In this document: piece after piece, positions 9,428-18,120 of the stretch
How positions within the stretch are numbered: the first letter of the stretch is position 1
Layout: every line of letters starts with the position of its first letter
Source of the DNA: Mesorhizobium japonicum MAFF 303099
GTDB lineage: Bacteria; Pseudomonadota; Alphaproteobacteria; Rhizobiales; Rhizobiaceae
Direction of reading: 5' to 3'
NCBI RefSeq assembly: GCF_000009625.1
Contig: NC_002678.2
Coordinates: 5,736,001 to 5,800,000, forward strand
Length of the DNA: 64,000 bases
Made by a program: the position numbers and the translations under genes
The notes under the pieces: model-generated
Databases searched by the model: none
The model's input: only the letters and a program-made list of their open reading frames with translations
Told to the model about the DNA's origin: nothing

Positions 9428-9456
9428 GGACAATTGTCCACAACCGGAAGCCGGTT
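9428..9456. promoter_or_regulatory. Two adjacent palindromes between ggt-like and CoA-ligase genes
   Basis: A perfect 12-base palindrome GGACAATTGTCC (9428-9439) is followed two bases later by a hairpin AACCGG-AAG-CCGGTT (9442-9456). Both lie in the gap between the transferase stop and the ligase start. No T-run follows, so an operator or an mRNA-processing hairpin is as likely as a terminator. Confidence 0.4.
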
Positions 9457-9475
9457 CTCCAATCCCCGAATCACC

Positions 9476-11062
9476 TCAATACCCCAGCGCCATCCCATCT
9501 TTGCGCGGGTCGGAGGCGCCGGTGAGCGTGCCTTTCTCCCAGTCGATCAGCACCGCCTGCCCGCCGCCAAGCGGATGCTGCGGCTCGACGACGCGATGGC
9601 CGCGCTTGCGCAGGCCTTCGATCGCCTCGGCGGGAACGTTGCGCTCGGCCTCCACGGTATCGTCATTGTAGAACACGCGCGGCGCATCCAGCGCCAGCTG
9701 CGGATCCATGCCGAAGTCGATCATGTTGGTCAGGAGATGGACATGGCCGAAAGGCTGGTAGCCGCCGCCCATGACGCCGAACGGCATCACCACGCGGCCG
9801 TTTTTCGTCGCCATGCCGGGCATGATCGTGTGCATCGGCCGCTTGCCGGGAGCGATCGCGTTCGGGTGCGCCGGGTCGAGGCGGAAGCTCGATCCGCGAT
9901 TCTGCAGCACGACGCCGCTCTTCGGGCCGACGACGCCGCTGCCGAAGGAATAATAGGTCGAGTTGATGAAGGAGACCGCGTTGCGGTCGCGGTCGACGAT
10001 CGAGATATAGACCGTGTCGCTGCCGGGCAGCTCCAGGCGCGGCAGATGCATCATGGCGCGGTCGCGGTGGATCTCGGCGCGCAGCCTGTCGGCATAGGCG
10101 CCGGACAGAAGCTGTTTTATCGGCACATGAACCTGGTCCTGGTCGCCGACGTAGCGGTCGCGATCCTGATAGGCCAGGCGTCCGGCCTCGATCTCCAGGT
10201 GCAGGCGCTCGGCGCCATTGGGGTCGAGGCCGCCGAGCTTGAAGCCTGAAAGAACGTTCAGCATCAGCAACGCCGTCAGCCCCTGATTGTTCGGCGGCAT
10301 CTGGTGGATGTCATAGCCGCCATAGGTGGTGCTGACCGGCGCCACATAGTCGCCTTTGGTCGCGGCGAAATCCTCTTGGCTATGCAGCCCGCCCAGTTCA
10401 TTGAGCCGGCGCACCATGTCGTCGGCAACGGCGCCTTCGTAAAAACCGGCGCGGCCATGCTTTGCGATTATCCGCAAGGTGGCGGCGAGTTCCGGCTGGC
10501 GGTGGATGTCGCCGGCCTTCGGCGCCTGGCCGGCCGGCAGGAAGATGCGCGCGGCATGTTCGTCGGCCGACAGGTCGATCTCCGGGTCCGCCCAGTCGAA
10601 GGCGACGCGGTCATGCACGACATAGCCGTTCTCGGCGTAGTGGATGGCCGGCGCCAGAACCTCGGCAAGGTCCTTGCTGCCATGGTCCTGAAGCAGCCGG
10701 CACCATGCGTCGATGGCGCCCGGCACGGTCACCGCGTGCGGCCCCTGTTTCGGAAGCTCGCTGAAACCCCTGTCCAGATACCAGTCCACGGTCGCTGCCG
10801 CCGGCGCTCGGCCCGAGCCGTTGAAGGCCAGCACGTCGCCTTGTCCCTTCGGGCAGTAGAGGACAAAGCAATCGCCACCAATGCCGGTCGACTGCGGCTC
10901 GACGACGCCCTGCACGGCGGCGGCGCAGACGGCGGCGTCCATGGCGTTGCCGCCGGCACGCAGCATCTCGATCGCCGCCAGCGTCGACAGCGGGTGCGAT
11001 GTCGCCGCGACCGCTTGCGTGGCACGAACCGGCGAGCGGCCGGGAAACTGGAAATCACGCAT
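9476..11062 (-). CDS. Gamma-glutamyltransferase family protein, cytoplasmic type
   Basis: A 528-residue Ntn-hydrolase of the gamma-glutamyltransferase family, which is normally autocleaved into two subunits. The putative nucleophile is Thr350 in SDTVYIS, aligned with the TTHYS site of classical enzymes; downstream are NSTYYSFGSG, NRGSSF and the GVMGGGYQPFGH loop. No signal peptide is seen (MRDFQFPGRSP), so it should act in the cytoplasm, unlike periplasmic Ggt. ATG 11062 was chosen; a TTG four codons earlier is possible. Upstream on the same strand is a polar amino-acid transporter, so it may hydrolyse an imported gamma-glutamyl or related amide (inference). Confidence 0.87.
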   Translation of the reverse strand: MRDFQFPGRSPVRATQAVAATSHPLSTLAAIEMLRAGGNAMDAAVCAAAVQGVVEPQSTGIGGDCFVLYCPKGQGDVLAFNGSGRAPAAATVDWYLDRGFSELPKQGPHAVTVPGAIDAWCRLLQDHGSKDLAEVLAPAIHYAENGYVVHDRVAFDWADPEIDLSADEHAARIFLPAGQAPKAGDIHRQPELAATLRIIAKHGRAGFYEGAVADDMVRRLNELGGLHSQEDFAATKGDYVAPVSTTYGGYDIHQMPPNNQGLTALLMLNVLSGFKLGGLDPNGAERLHLEIEAGRLAYQDRDRYVGDQDQVHVPIKQLLSGAYADRLRAEIHRDRAMMHLPRLELPGSDTVYISIVDRDRNAVSFINSTYYSFGSGVVGPKSGVVLQNRGSSFRLDPAHPNAIAPGKRPMHTIMPGMATKNGRVVMPFGVMGGGYQPFGHVHLLTNMIDFGMDPQLALDAPRVFYNDDTVEAERNVPAEAIEGLRKRGHRVVEPQHPLGGGQAVLIDWEKGTLTGASDPRKDGMALGY

Positions 11063-11194
11063 TCTGTTTTTCAATCCCTTGGTCTGCTGGATGCGACGTT
11101 ACCGCCATCGCTTGACACGACACGGCAGCGCGTCGCTCGGCTTTTCGACAGCGGCGCATGCCGCCAGATCTCCTCGTCATGACACCGGCACTTT

Positions 11195-11887
11195 TCATGC
11201 GCGGACCCGGTAGGGCGTCAGCCGAGTTTCCAGCGCGTTCAGCGCCGAGATGATTGCGAAGTTGAGGGTCAGATAGATCGCACCGGCAGCCACGAAAACC
11301 TCCACGGCGCGATAGGTCTGCGAAATGAGCCCTTGCGCGATACCGGTGATCTCCATGAGGGTAATGATGGATGCAAGCGACGTGCCCTTGACCATCAGGA
11401 TGATCTCGTTGGTGTAATTCGGGATCGCATTGCGAAGGGCCAGCGGCAGCACGATTAGCCGCAGCGTGAGCAGCTTCGACATGCCGGAGGCTGTAGCGGC
11501 CTCGGTCAATCCTCGCGGCACGGCCTTGATTGCGCCGCGCAGGATTTCGCTTCCATAAGCTGCTTCATTGAGACTGAGCGCCACGATGGCGCACCAGTAC
11601 GGCTCCCGGAAGAGCCACCAGATTCCGATCGCCTGGAGCGACGGGCGAAACTGGCCGAGACCATAGTAGATGAGGAAGATCTGTACCAGCAGGGGGGTGC
11701 CGCGAAAGACTGCAACGAAGGCACGGATGGGCCATATCACGATGCGGCGATTTCCCTGTTGGGCGAGCGCCAGCAGCAATGCCAAAAAGAAGCCGATGAC
11801 CATCGAGGCTGTTGTAAGCAGCAGTGTCAATGGCAGGCCAGCAAGCAGGACGGGAATGATCTCGAGAAAGAAGGCGAAGTCGATCAC
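11195..11887 (-). CDS. Polar amino-acid ABC transporter permease (HisM/ArtM type)
   Basis: A 230-residue inner-membrane permease of the histidine/glutamate/arginine (HAAT) family. It has about five hydrophobic stretches and the EAA loop TEAATASGMSKLLTLRLIVLPLALR. Its start overlaps the stop of the partner permease by four bases (ATGA). The 132 bases after its stop separate it from the transferase gene and hold nothing recognisable. No ATPase gene for this transporter is found nearby. Confidence 0.9.
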   Translation of the reverse strand: MIDFAFFLEIIPVLLAGLPLTLLLTTASMVIGFFLALLLALAQQGNRRIVIWPIRAFVAVFRGTPLLVQIFLIYYGLGQFRPSLQAIGIWWLFREPYWCAIVALSLNEAAYGSEILRGAIKAVPRGLTEAATASGMSKLLTLRLIVLPLALRNAIPNYTNEIILMVKGTSLASIITLMEITGIAQGLISQTYRAVEVFVAAGAIYLTLNFAIISALNALETRLTPYRVRA

Positions 11888-12606
11888 GCGTGAACCATGC
11901 CTCTCCAGGCCCGTGCCTCACTAAAACGGAAGACGGAAGCGGTCACGACGGCGATGACGAAGTAGAGCGCGGCAGCGGCAACATAGAAGATGAAAGGTTC
12001 TCGTGTCGAACCCGCTCCGATCTGCGCCTGGCGCATCAGTTCGACGAGGCCAATGACGGAGATCAGCGCCGAGTCCTTCAGCACCAACTGCCAGACATTG
12101 CCGAGGCCCGGCAGCGCGTGGCGCATCAGTTGCGGCACGATGACAAGGCGCAACGATTGATATCGAGACAGGCCAAGCGCCTTGCAAGCCTCGAACTGGC
12201 CGCGATCCACGGCCTGGTAGGCGCCGCGATAGACTTCCCCCTGATAAGCCCCCGATATGATGCCGATCGCCAGGACACCGGTTGCAAACGTCGGCAGCCC
12301 GACGAAGCCATCGCTGCCAAACAATGTGCCGATCTGCGTCAGGGCGATGCTGCCGCCATAGTAGAGGAGGTAGATCGTCAGCAAGTCTGGCACACCGCGA
12401 AATACAGTGCCGTAGACATGGGCGAGCCAGGCAGGGACGCGGCGGGAAGACAGGCGACCGGCCGCGGCCGTGGCGCCGAGGGCCGCACCGAGGATAAAGC
12501 CGAGAACGGACAGTGCAAGCGTAACACTGGATGCGGCGAGCAGAGCTGCTCCCCAGCCGCCCTGCTGAAAACCCAAAATATGCATAATATTGGTCATGTA
12601 AGTCAT
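11884..12606 (-). CDS. Polar amino-acid ABC transporter permease (HisQ/ArtQ type)
   Basis: A 240-residue partner permease. The EAA loop reads EACKALGLSRYQSLRLVIVPQLMRHALPG, and the N-terminal hydrophobic segment begins at once (GGWGAALLAASSVTLALSVLGF). ATG 12606 is used; an ATG three codons in is also possible. It follows the binding-protein gene after a strong hairpin (12621-12659), and overlaps the next permease by four bases. Confidence 0.9.
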   Translation of the reverse strand: MTYMTNIMHILGFQQGGWGAALLAASSVTLALSVLGFILGAALGATAAAGRLSSRRVPAWLAHVYGTVFRGVPDLLTIYLLYYGGSIALTQIGTLFGSDGFVGLPTFATGVLAIGIISGAYQGEVYRGAYQAVDRGQFEACKALGLSRYQSLRLVIVPQLMRHALPGLGNVWQLVLKDSALISVIGLVELMRQAQIGAGSTREPFIFYVAAAALYFVIAVVTASVFRFSEARAWRGMVHA

Positions 12607-12620
12607 AGCCTTTCAGCGCG

Positions 12621-12659
12621 CTGCCCGACGCGGACGGCTCGCTCCGCCGCGCCGGGCAG
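12621..12659 (-). other. Strong intercistronic hairpin after the binding-protein gene
   Basis: Arms 12621-12633 and 12647-12659 pair over 13 positions with one mismatch, closing a 13-base loop. It lies between the binding protein (ends 12672) and the first permease (starts 12606). There is no T-run. Such hairpins commonly stabilise upstream mRNA so that the binding protein exceeds the permeases (known for other operons, inferred here). Confidence 0.7.
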
Positions 12660-12671
12660 GTTCGCCCGCAC

Positions 12672-13523
12672 CTACTTCATCGGCGTCACATCGGTTTTCA
12701 CCCATTTCTCCGAGATACGCTTGATGGTGCCGTCGGCTATAGCTCCGTCGATTGCCGCATTCAGCATCTCCTTGAGCTTAGTGTCTTCCTTGCGCAGCCC
12801 CGCACCGGTTCCACGACCGAAAAGGCCGCCCACAAAGCCCGGTCCGGCAAGGGTGTAATGGGCAAATTCAGGTTTTGAGAGTGTCGCGGCGAGCGCCGTC
12901 CGCTGCGCGAAAAGAGCGTCGACGCGGCCGGCGGCGAGGTCGAGATCATGTTGTTCGGTGGTCTTGTACTCGCGGATTTCCACCGTGTCGCCGAAGTACT
13001 TCTTGACGAAATCGAGCATCATCGTGGCCGCCTGGACGCCGACCACCTTGCCTTTCAGCAGCGGCTTCAATTTCTCGATCGCGGCCTTGGAAGCAGCCTC
13101 GTCGTCCAGATTGAACTTCTCCGCGGAAACACCGAGCTTGCCAAGCTCGCTGTCCTTGGCAACGGCGAATCCACCTGGATCGACCGCATAAGGCTGGGTG
13201 AAATCTATGGTTTCGAGCCGCTTCGGAGTGATGAACATGCCGGCCATGATCACATCGAACTTGCCGACCTTCAGCGACGGAATAAGACCGTCCCAGTCCT
13301 GAGCGATGATGGTGCATTTGACCTTCATCCGTTCGCAAAGATTGTTAGCGAGCTCGATCTCCAGTCCGTCGAGCTTGCCGTCCGCGTTGGTGAAGTTCCA
13401 CGGAGCGTAGGCGCCCTCAGTGGCGATGGTTATGGACTTGGGCGCATCTTCGGCAAACGCTGTGTGCATGAAGCCGAACATGCTGAGTGCGGCCGCGGCT
13501 ACGGCCAAACGATTGAATTTCAT
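12672..13523 (-). CDS. Family-3 extracellular solute-binding protein (polar amino acid/opine type)
   Basis: A 283-residue periplasmic binding protein. The signal peptide is MKFNRLAVAAAALSMFGFMHTAFA, cleaved near AFA-ED. The mature part shows the SBP_bac_3 pattern: TIATEGAYAPWNFTNADGKLDG, then EIELANNLCERMKVKC, and WDGLIPSLKVGKFD. The ITPKRLETIDFTQPY segment carries the ligand-binding arginine region. GGGGAACC precedes the ATG. It resembles lysine/arginine/ornithine, histidine or octopine/nopaline binding proteins, so a basic amino acid or conjugate is likely. Two permeases follow; no ATPase is linked. Confidence 0.9.
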   Translation of the reverse strand: MKFNRLAVAAAALSMFGFMHTAFAEDAPKSITIATEGAYAPWNFTNADGKLDGLEIELANNLCERMKVKCTIIAQDWDGLIPSLKVGKFDVIMAGMFITPKRLETIDFTQPYAVDPGGFAVAKDSELGKLGVSAEKFNLDDEAASKAAIEKLKPLLKGKVVGVQAATMMLDFVKKYFGDTVEIREYKTTEQHDLDLAAGRVDALFAQRTALAATLSKPEFAHYTLAGPGFVGGLFGRGTGAGLRKEDTKLKEMLNAAIDGAIADGTIKRISEKWVKTDVTPMK

Positions 13524-13614
13524 TTGGTTCCCCTTTTTTTGATAGGCTGATTGAACTCTTCCCGCGCCCGGCCGCATTGCCGGTTCGAGGCCACTCCTGC
13601 CCGGCCGGCTTTCG

Positions 13615-14277
13615 TCACCGGCTGGGACTCACGAACTCGGCCAGCAGCGGCGCCGTGCCGAGAACATGTTCCTGCATCACCTGTTCCGCGTGATGTGCGT
13701 CGCCCGAGCGCAAGGCAGCGATTACGGCGGCATGCTCCTCGCGCGCGGAAAGCGGTTTGTTACAATCGTCGAACCAGATGCGCATGTAAGGCTCGATGAC
13801 CACATGCAGCGCCGATATCTGGTGGATCAGCTTGGGCCTCTGGCTCAACGCACAGATGCGGCCATGGAATTCCTGGTGGCGGACGACCCAGTCGCCGCCG
13901 CCGCTCTGGCCCGCACGCTCCATGCGCTCGAGCAGGCGGTCGAGCTCCTCGAACTCCTCGTCGTCGATCCGGGGCACCGCCAGCCTGACGGCGAGTCCCT
14001 CCAGAACCGAGCGAATCTCGAAAATCTCGAAAAGCTCATCGACAGTGAGGCCCGCGACCACGCATCCCCGATTAGGACGAAGGACCACCAGCCCGTCGGA
14101 GGCCAGGCGCCGAAAGGCTTCCCGCACCGGCATGCGGCTCATGCCGATCTCGGCGGCAATTTCCTCGGGAATGAGCCTGTCGCCCGGTTTGTAGCGGCCG
14201 AGGCGAAGGGCTCTCTGAACGTGATTGTACGCCTCTACTTCCGCAGTGGCGGACATCTCTGGAAAGTTCGTCGGCAT
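13615..14277 (-). CDS. GntR-family regulator, FCD (FadR-like) subgroup
   Basis: A 220-residue regulator. The N-terminal winged helix covers about residues 12-75 (LIPEEIAAEIGMSRMPVREAFRRLASDGL), followed by an all-helical FCD effector domain with the usual metal-binding His/Asp pattern (HQEFHGRI, EEHAAVIAAL). It is upstream of the binding protein on the same strand, 91 bases away, so it is probably the local repressor of the amino-acid transporter and transferase set. The promoter region holds a GTATCCACGTATC direct repeat (about 14299-14311) that could be its operator. Confidence 0.9.
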   Translation of the reverse strand: MPTNFPEMSATAEVEAYNHVQRALRLGRYKPGDRLIPEEIAAEIGMSRMPVREAFRRLASDGLVVLRPNRGCVVAGLTVDELFEIFEIRSVLEGLAVRLAVPRIDDEEFEELDRLLERMERAGQSGGGDWVVRHQEFHGRICALSQRPKLIHQISALHVVIEPYMRIWFDDCNKPLSAREEHAAVIAALRSGDAHHAEQVMQEHVLGTAPLLAEFVSPSR

Positions 14278-14298
14278 GGGACCTCAAAAAGTATTTTT

Positions 14299-14311
14299 GT
14301 ATCCACGTATC
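14299..14311. promoter_or_regulatory. Possible GntR operator (GTATC direct repeat)
   Basis: GTATC-CAC-GTATC lies about 22 bases upstream of the GntR start in an AT-rich patch of the 253-base gap shared with the forward LysR gene. FCD-type regulators often bind such short TA-containing repeats at their own promoter. No second copy was noticed upstream of the binding-protein gene, so this is weak. Confidence 0.25.
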
Positions 14312-14530
14312 ATCAAAGCCGCATTTTGATGCATCGTCAATACCCCGTGACGCACCGCAGCGGCCCGGAGATCCGATGGGCTGGTTCGGACGTGAGGAAG
14401 GAACTGCAAGAACCCGGGCGACGTCTCGATCGGTCGCTTCCGGCTTCCGGAATCAAGGCCGTCCTCAATACGGGAAGCCACAGTATGTCTGCCGAATTGC
14501 CTTCCCACTCGTTTGGTGCAATCTGCCTTC

Positions 14531-15430
14531 ATGAAGATATCGGGGTCCGATCTCCATCTGTTTCGCGTCTTTGAAAGCGTGGTCCGCAATGGCGGCATGA
14601 CCGCAGCTCAGATGGAGCTGTCGCTTAGCCAACCTACGGTCTCCAACCATCTGACCGCGCTTGAACAGCGGCTCGGCGTGAAGTTGTGCGAACGGGGGCG
14701 TCGCGGGTTTTCGCTGACGGAGGAAGGGCGGCGGGTTTACGAAATAAGTATGGAAATCACCGGGATGCTGGACGCCGGTTCGGCCCGGCTTTCGCGTGTC
14801 AGAAGCGCTTTGGCGGGAAAGGTCGGCGTCGGCATTGTCGACTGCCTGGCGACCGACCCAAGTTTCCGGCTTGCCGACGCAATTGCCGAGCTTTCCAAAG
14901 CTGCACCGGAAATCGAGCTAGATCTCAAGATCATGCGCCCCAACGACATAACGAAGGCGGTGGCGGAAAACGAAATAGACATTGGGATAGGTGGCTCCGA
15001 CATCAAGGTCGCAAGCGTGCAATACCAGATCCTCTACCACGAGGAGCACGCGGTATTTTGCGGTTCGTCGCATCCCTTGTTTCGCCGAAATGACGAGACG
15101 ATTACGAGTGCGGAATGCTACGGCCATCCATGGGTAGAGAGAGGCTATTGGTATGGTATTCGGCGTCACCGGTTCGACACCGCAGCCTCGAACCGGGTAA
15201 CCTTCGATATTGAGGCGCAGCTTCTGATGGTCCTGTCGGGCGCCTACCTCGGGGTCCTGCCGATACACTTTGCCCGCGTGTTCGAACAGCAGGGGCGTCT
15301 TCGCCGACTTCCCCTAGCCGACGAGGCTTATTCCGCTGACATCGATGTCGCCACGCGAACAGGCGAGCAGGCCGCCAACGTCGCCTATGTCCGCGACGCG
15401 ATCATCAGGGCGCATCGGATGCATTTGTAA
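14531..15430 (+). CDS. LysR-family transcriptional regulator
   Basis: A 299-residue LysR regulator. The helix-turn-helix is near residues 20-45 (MTAAQMELSLSQPTVSNHLTALEQRLG), followed by a substrate-binding effector domain. The start chosen is the ATG at 14531; the TTG at 14513 would add six residues with no ribosome site. It is followed on the same strand, after 174 bases, by the kinase/PLP fusion gene and the PotF-like binding protein, and probably controls them (inference). Confidence 0.88.
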   Translation: MKISGSDLHLFRVFESVVRNGGMTAAQMELSLSQPTVSNHLTALEQRLGVKLCERGRRGFSLTEEGRRVYEISMEITGMLDAGSARLSRVRSALAGKVGVGIVDCLATDPSFRLADAIAELSKAAPEIELDLKIMRPNDITKAVAENEIDIGIGGSDIKVASVQYQILYHEEHAVFCGSSHPLFRRNDETITSAECYGHPWVERGYWYGIRRHRFDTAASNRVTFDIEAQLLMVLSGAYLGVLPIHFARVFEQQGRLRRLPLADEAYSADIDVATRTGEQAANVAYVRDAIIRAHRMHL

Positions 15431-15604
15431 AAACCAATATATCGGTTCTCTGAATGATATTCTTGCTACGCCGATGGAGGTCTAGCCTCTGGCACGGCTG
15501 GCGAACCGCTGCGCAAAAATGCGCACCTGCGGACTTCTCTGCCAAACGTGCAACTTCGAATTGGTTGCCACGTCGGGTGTCGATATTTGGCCTTAAGGTA
15601 TGGA

Positions 15605-17980
15605 ATGAGCACGGACGCTCTGCTGTTTCGCAACCTTCCTAGTTTTTCGCCGGAAGCGGTCAGGCGCCTCGTGGCCACCCGGTACGGGATCGACGGGACG
15701 TACAGGCAACTGGCTTCCGAGCGCGATCTGTCGTGGCGGATCGACGGCACCGATGGCCGCGACGTCGTCGTCAAGATATCCAACATAGGCGAACCTGAAG
15801 GCGTCGTGGATATGCAGGTCAAAGCCCTGAACCATATTTTCGAGCGCGATCCGTCTCTGCCGGTGCCTCGCGTCGTTCCCTCCCTCGCCGGCGCGCCATA
15901 TGAGTGGATCGAGGACGAGCGCGGCTCCCGGCACATGTTGCGTGTGCTTACCTTCCTTCCGGGAAAGGTCATGGAGCAGGTTGAGGAAGCCTTTTCCACC
16001 GCCACTCGGTTCAACATAGGAGCGATGGTAGGACGGCTGGCCTATGCGCTGCGCGATTTTTTTCATCCGTACGCCGGCAGCAATGCGCACCTCTGGGACA
16101 TTTCACGTGCCCTGGCCTTGCGCCCGCAGACAGCAAAGGTCTCCGACCGCAGGCTTCGGCAATTGTGCGAGGAAATCTTCGAGCGCGCCGAGCGCTTTAC
16201 CCTTCCGCAATTGTCGAAGACACGTCGCCAAGTCGTGCATCAGGATTCGCATGGCGGCAATGTCCTGGTCGATCCCAAGGACAGTACATCGCCGGTGGGC
16301 ATCATCGATTTTGGCGATATGGGCCACAATTCCATTGTCGCGGACATTGTGACCGCTTCCGAGACTTTCGCGGACTTCGATGACGATCCGATCGTCTACC
16401 TTTGCGACGTGACATCTGGTTTCGATTCGACATACCCGCTTGAAGAGAACGAGGTCAATCTCCTTTTCGATGCGCTGCTTCTGCGCCTCGCCATGGCTAC
16501 CGTGATTGTCGAGGCGAGGGAGGCCACCAGTGAATCCGGCATCCCGCATATCGAAAACGCCGGCCAATATCCTCGAATGATGGAGTTGCTGAACCGGCAA
16601 GGCCGCGCAGAGGCGGTGCGCCGGCTTCGCCAGGCATGCCGGTTTCCGGTGTACGGCGCCTTGAGCAAGGATGGCGAGCATCTCACATATGACTATGACG
16701 TGCTCAGGCACGAGCGCGAAGCTCACCTGGGACCAATATGGCATTTCTACGCCAAGCCATTGCACATTACCCGCGCCCGCGGAGCCTGGATGTATGCCGC
16801 CGATGGCACTGCCTATCTGGATGTCTACAACAACGTCCCCCAGATCGGTCATTGTCATCCGCATGTGGCGAAGGCGATCTACCGCCAGGCCAGCGCGCTG
16901 AACACCAATACCCGGTATATGTGCGACGTAGCCGTCGAGTACGCGGCGCGCCTGACCGCCGACCTGCCTGATCACCTCGACACCTGCATCTTCGTCAATT
17001 CGGGCAGCGAAGCCAACGACCTGGCGATGCAGATAGCCATGTCACTTAGCAGGCAGGATGGGGGTCTGATAATTGACCAAGCTTACCATGGATGCACGGA
17101 GCTGACGACGGCCCTGTCCAATGAAAGCTGGCGTCATCTTCCCGCTGACGAGCACCCCAAACGCATTGAGACCCTGACGGCCCCGGATATGTATAGGGGC
17201 CCTTTTTCCCGCGACCGCCAAGCAGCAGCCAAATATGCTGCCGACGCCGACAGGGCGATAGCCGCCTTGCGCGAAAGAGGCCACAGGCCGGCAGCATTCA
17301 TGGTCGACACTGCCCTATGTTCGAGCGGGGTGCTGCGGGCGCCTGAAAACTACTTCAATCTTGTCGCGGAAAAGGTCCGGGCGACGGGCGGATTCGTCAT
17401 CGCGGACGAGGTGCAGGCAGGTTGTGGCCGCATGGGAGCTTTTTGGGGTTTCCGGGCAAACGGGCTCAAGGACGAAAACATCGATTTCATAACAATGGGC
17501 AAGCCGGTTGGAAACGGCCACCCCCTTGGCGTCGTCATTCTCAGCTCGGAACTGATGAAGCGGTTCCTCAATGGCACCTACCCGCTGTTGTTCAGCACAT
17601 TCGGCGGCAACACCGTCGCGTGCGCGGCCGGGATGGCTGTGCTGGACGTCCTTGAGCGAGAGGACCTGATCAAGCGGGGCGCCGCCATCGGGGAGTATCT
17701 ACGCCAGGAGCTTGGGCGCCTGGCCGAACAGCACCCCGCGATCGGCGACGTACGCGGGCTTGGAATGATGGCTGGCGTGGAATTGGTGACGGATCGCCTG
17801 ACGAAGGAGCCGGCCATCACACTGACCGAGCGACTCATTGCCGACATGCTTGCCCGCAACATCCTCATCGGGAAAGGCACGCCCAACACGCTCAAGCTAC
17901 GCCCCCCGCTGATTTGGTCGCGCGACGAAGTCGACATCTTCGTCGACGCTTTCGATGACAGCTTGAGAAAGCACCAATGA
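15605..17980 (+). CDS. Bifunctional APH-type kinase / class III PLP enzyme (hydroxylysine kinase-phospholyase-like fusion)
   Basis: A 791-residue two-domain protein. Residues about 10-340 form an aminoglycoside-phosphotransferase/hydroxylysine-kinase fold, with the catalytic loop HQDSHGGN (Asp214) and the metal site IIDFGD (Asp235). Residues about 366-791 form a class III PLP domain with FVNSGSEAND, ADEVQAGCGRMG (Asp601) and TMGKPVGNGHPLG (PLP lysine Lys633). That last pattern resembles the ethanolamine-phosphate/5-phosphohydroxylysine phospho-lyases (AGXT2L group) more than plain transaminases. In eukaryotes, hydroxylysine kinase and its phospho-lyase are separate proteins; here the two steps are joined. 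ATG 15605 follows AAGGTATGG. Predicted: an amino alcohol is phosphorylated, then phosphate and ammonia are eliminated (inference). Confidence 0.82.
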   Translation: MSTDALLFRNLPSFSPEAVRRLVATRYGIDGTYRQLASERDLSWRIDGTDGRDVVVKISNIGEPEGVVDMQVKALNHIFERDPSLPVPRVVPSLAGAPYEWIEDERGSRHMLRVLTFLPGKVMEQVEEAFSTATRFNIGAMVGRLAYALRDFFHPYAGSNAHLWDISRALALRPQTAKVSDRRLRQLCEEIFERAERFTLPQLSKTRRQVVHQDSHGGNVLVDPKDSTSPVGIIDFGDMGHNSIVADIVTASETFADFDDDPIVYLCDVTSGFDSTYPLEENEVNLLFDALLLRLAMATVIVEAREATSESGIPHIENAGQYPRMMELLNRQGRAEAVRRLRQACRFPVYGALSKDGEHLTYDYDVLRHEREAHLGPIWHFYAKPLHITRARGAWMYAADGTAYLDVYNNVPQIGHCHPHVAKAIYRQASALNTNTRYMCDVAVEYAARLTADLPDHLDTCIFVNSGSEANDLAMQIAMSLSRQDGGLIIDQAYHGCTELTTALSNESWRHLPADEHPKRIETLTAPDMYRGPFSRDRQAAAKYAADADRAIAALRERGHRPAAFMVDTALCSSGVLRAPENYFNLVAEKVRATGGFVIADEVQAGCGRMGAFWGFRANGLKDENIDFITMGKPVGNGHPLGVVILSSELMKRFLNGTYPLLFSTFGGNTVACAAGMAVLDVLEREDLIKRGAAIGEYLRQELGRLAEQHPAIGDVRGLGMMAGVELVTDRLTKEPAITLTERLIADMLARNILIGKGTPNTLKLRPPLIWSRDEVDIFVDAFDDSLRKHQ

Positions 17981-18120
17981 GGCCGCCAATGCCTTTGCTG
18001 GAGAATGGGTGACAGTCTCGCAGACAATCGGGAGGGAAGGGCAACGCCACTCTCCTTGCCTTCGAGAATGGAGCAACGGCCTGCCACCAGAATGGCGGGC
18101 GCCACAACAGGAGAATCTTC

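Noticed and set aside
15479..15604. Possible sigma-54 promoter before the kinase/PLP fusion (TGGCAC at 15489)
   Set aside because: The matching TTGC element is not at the right distance.
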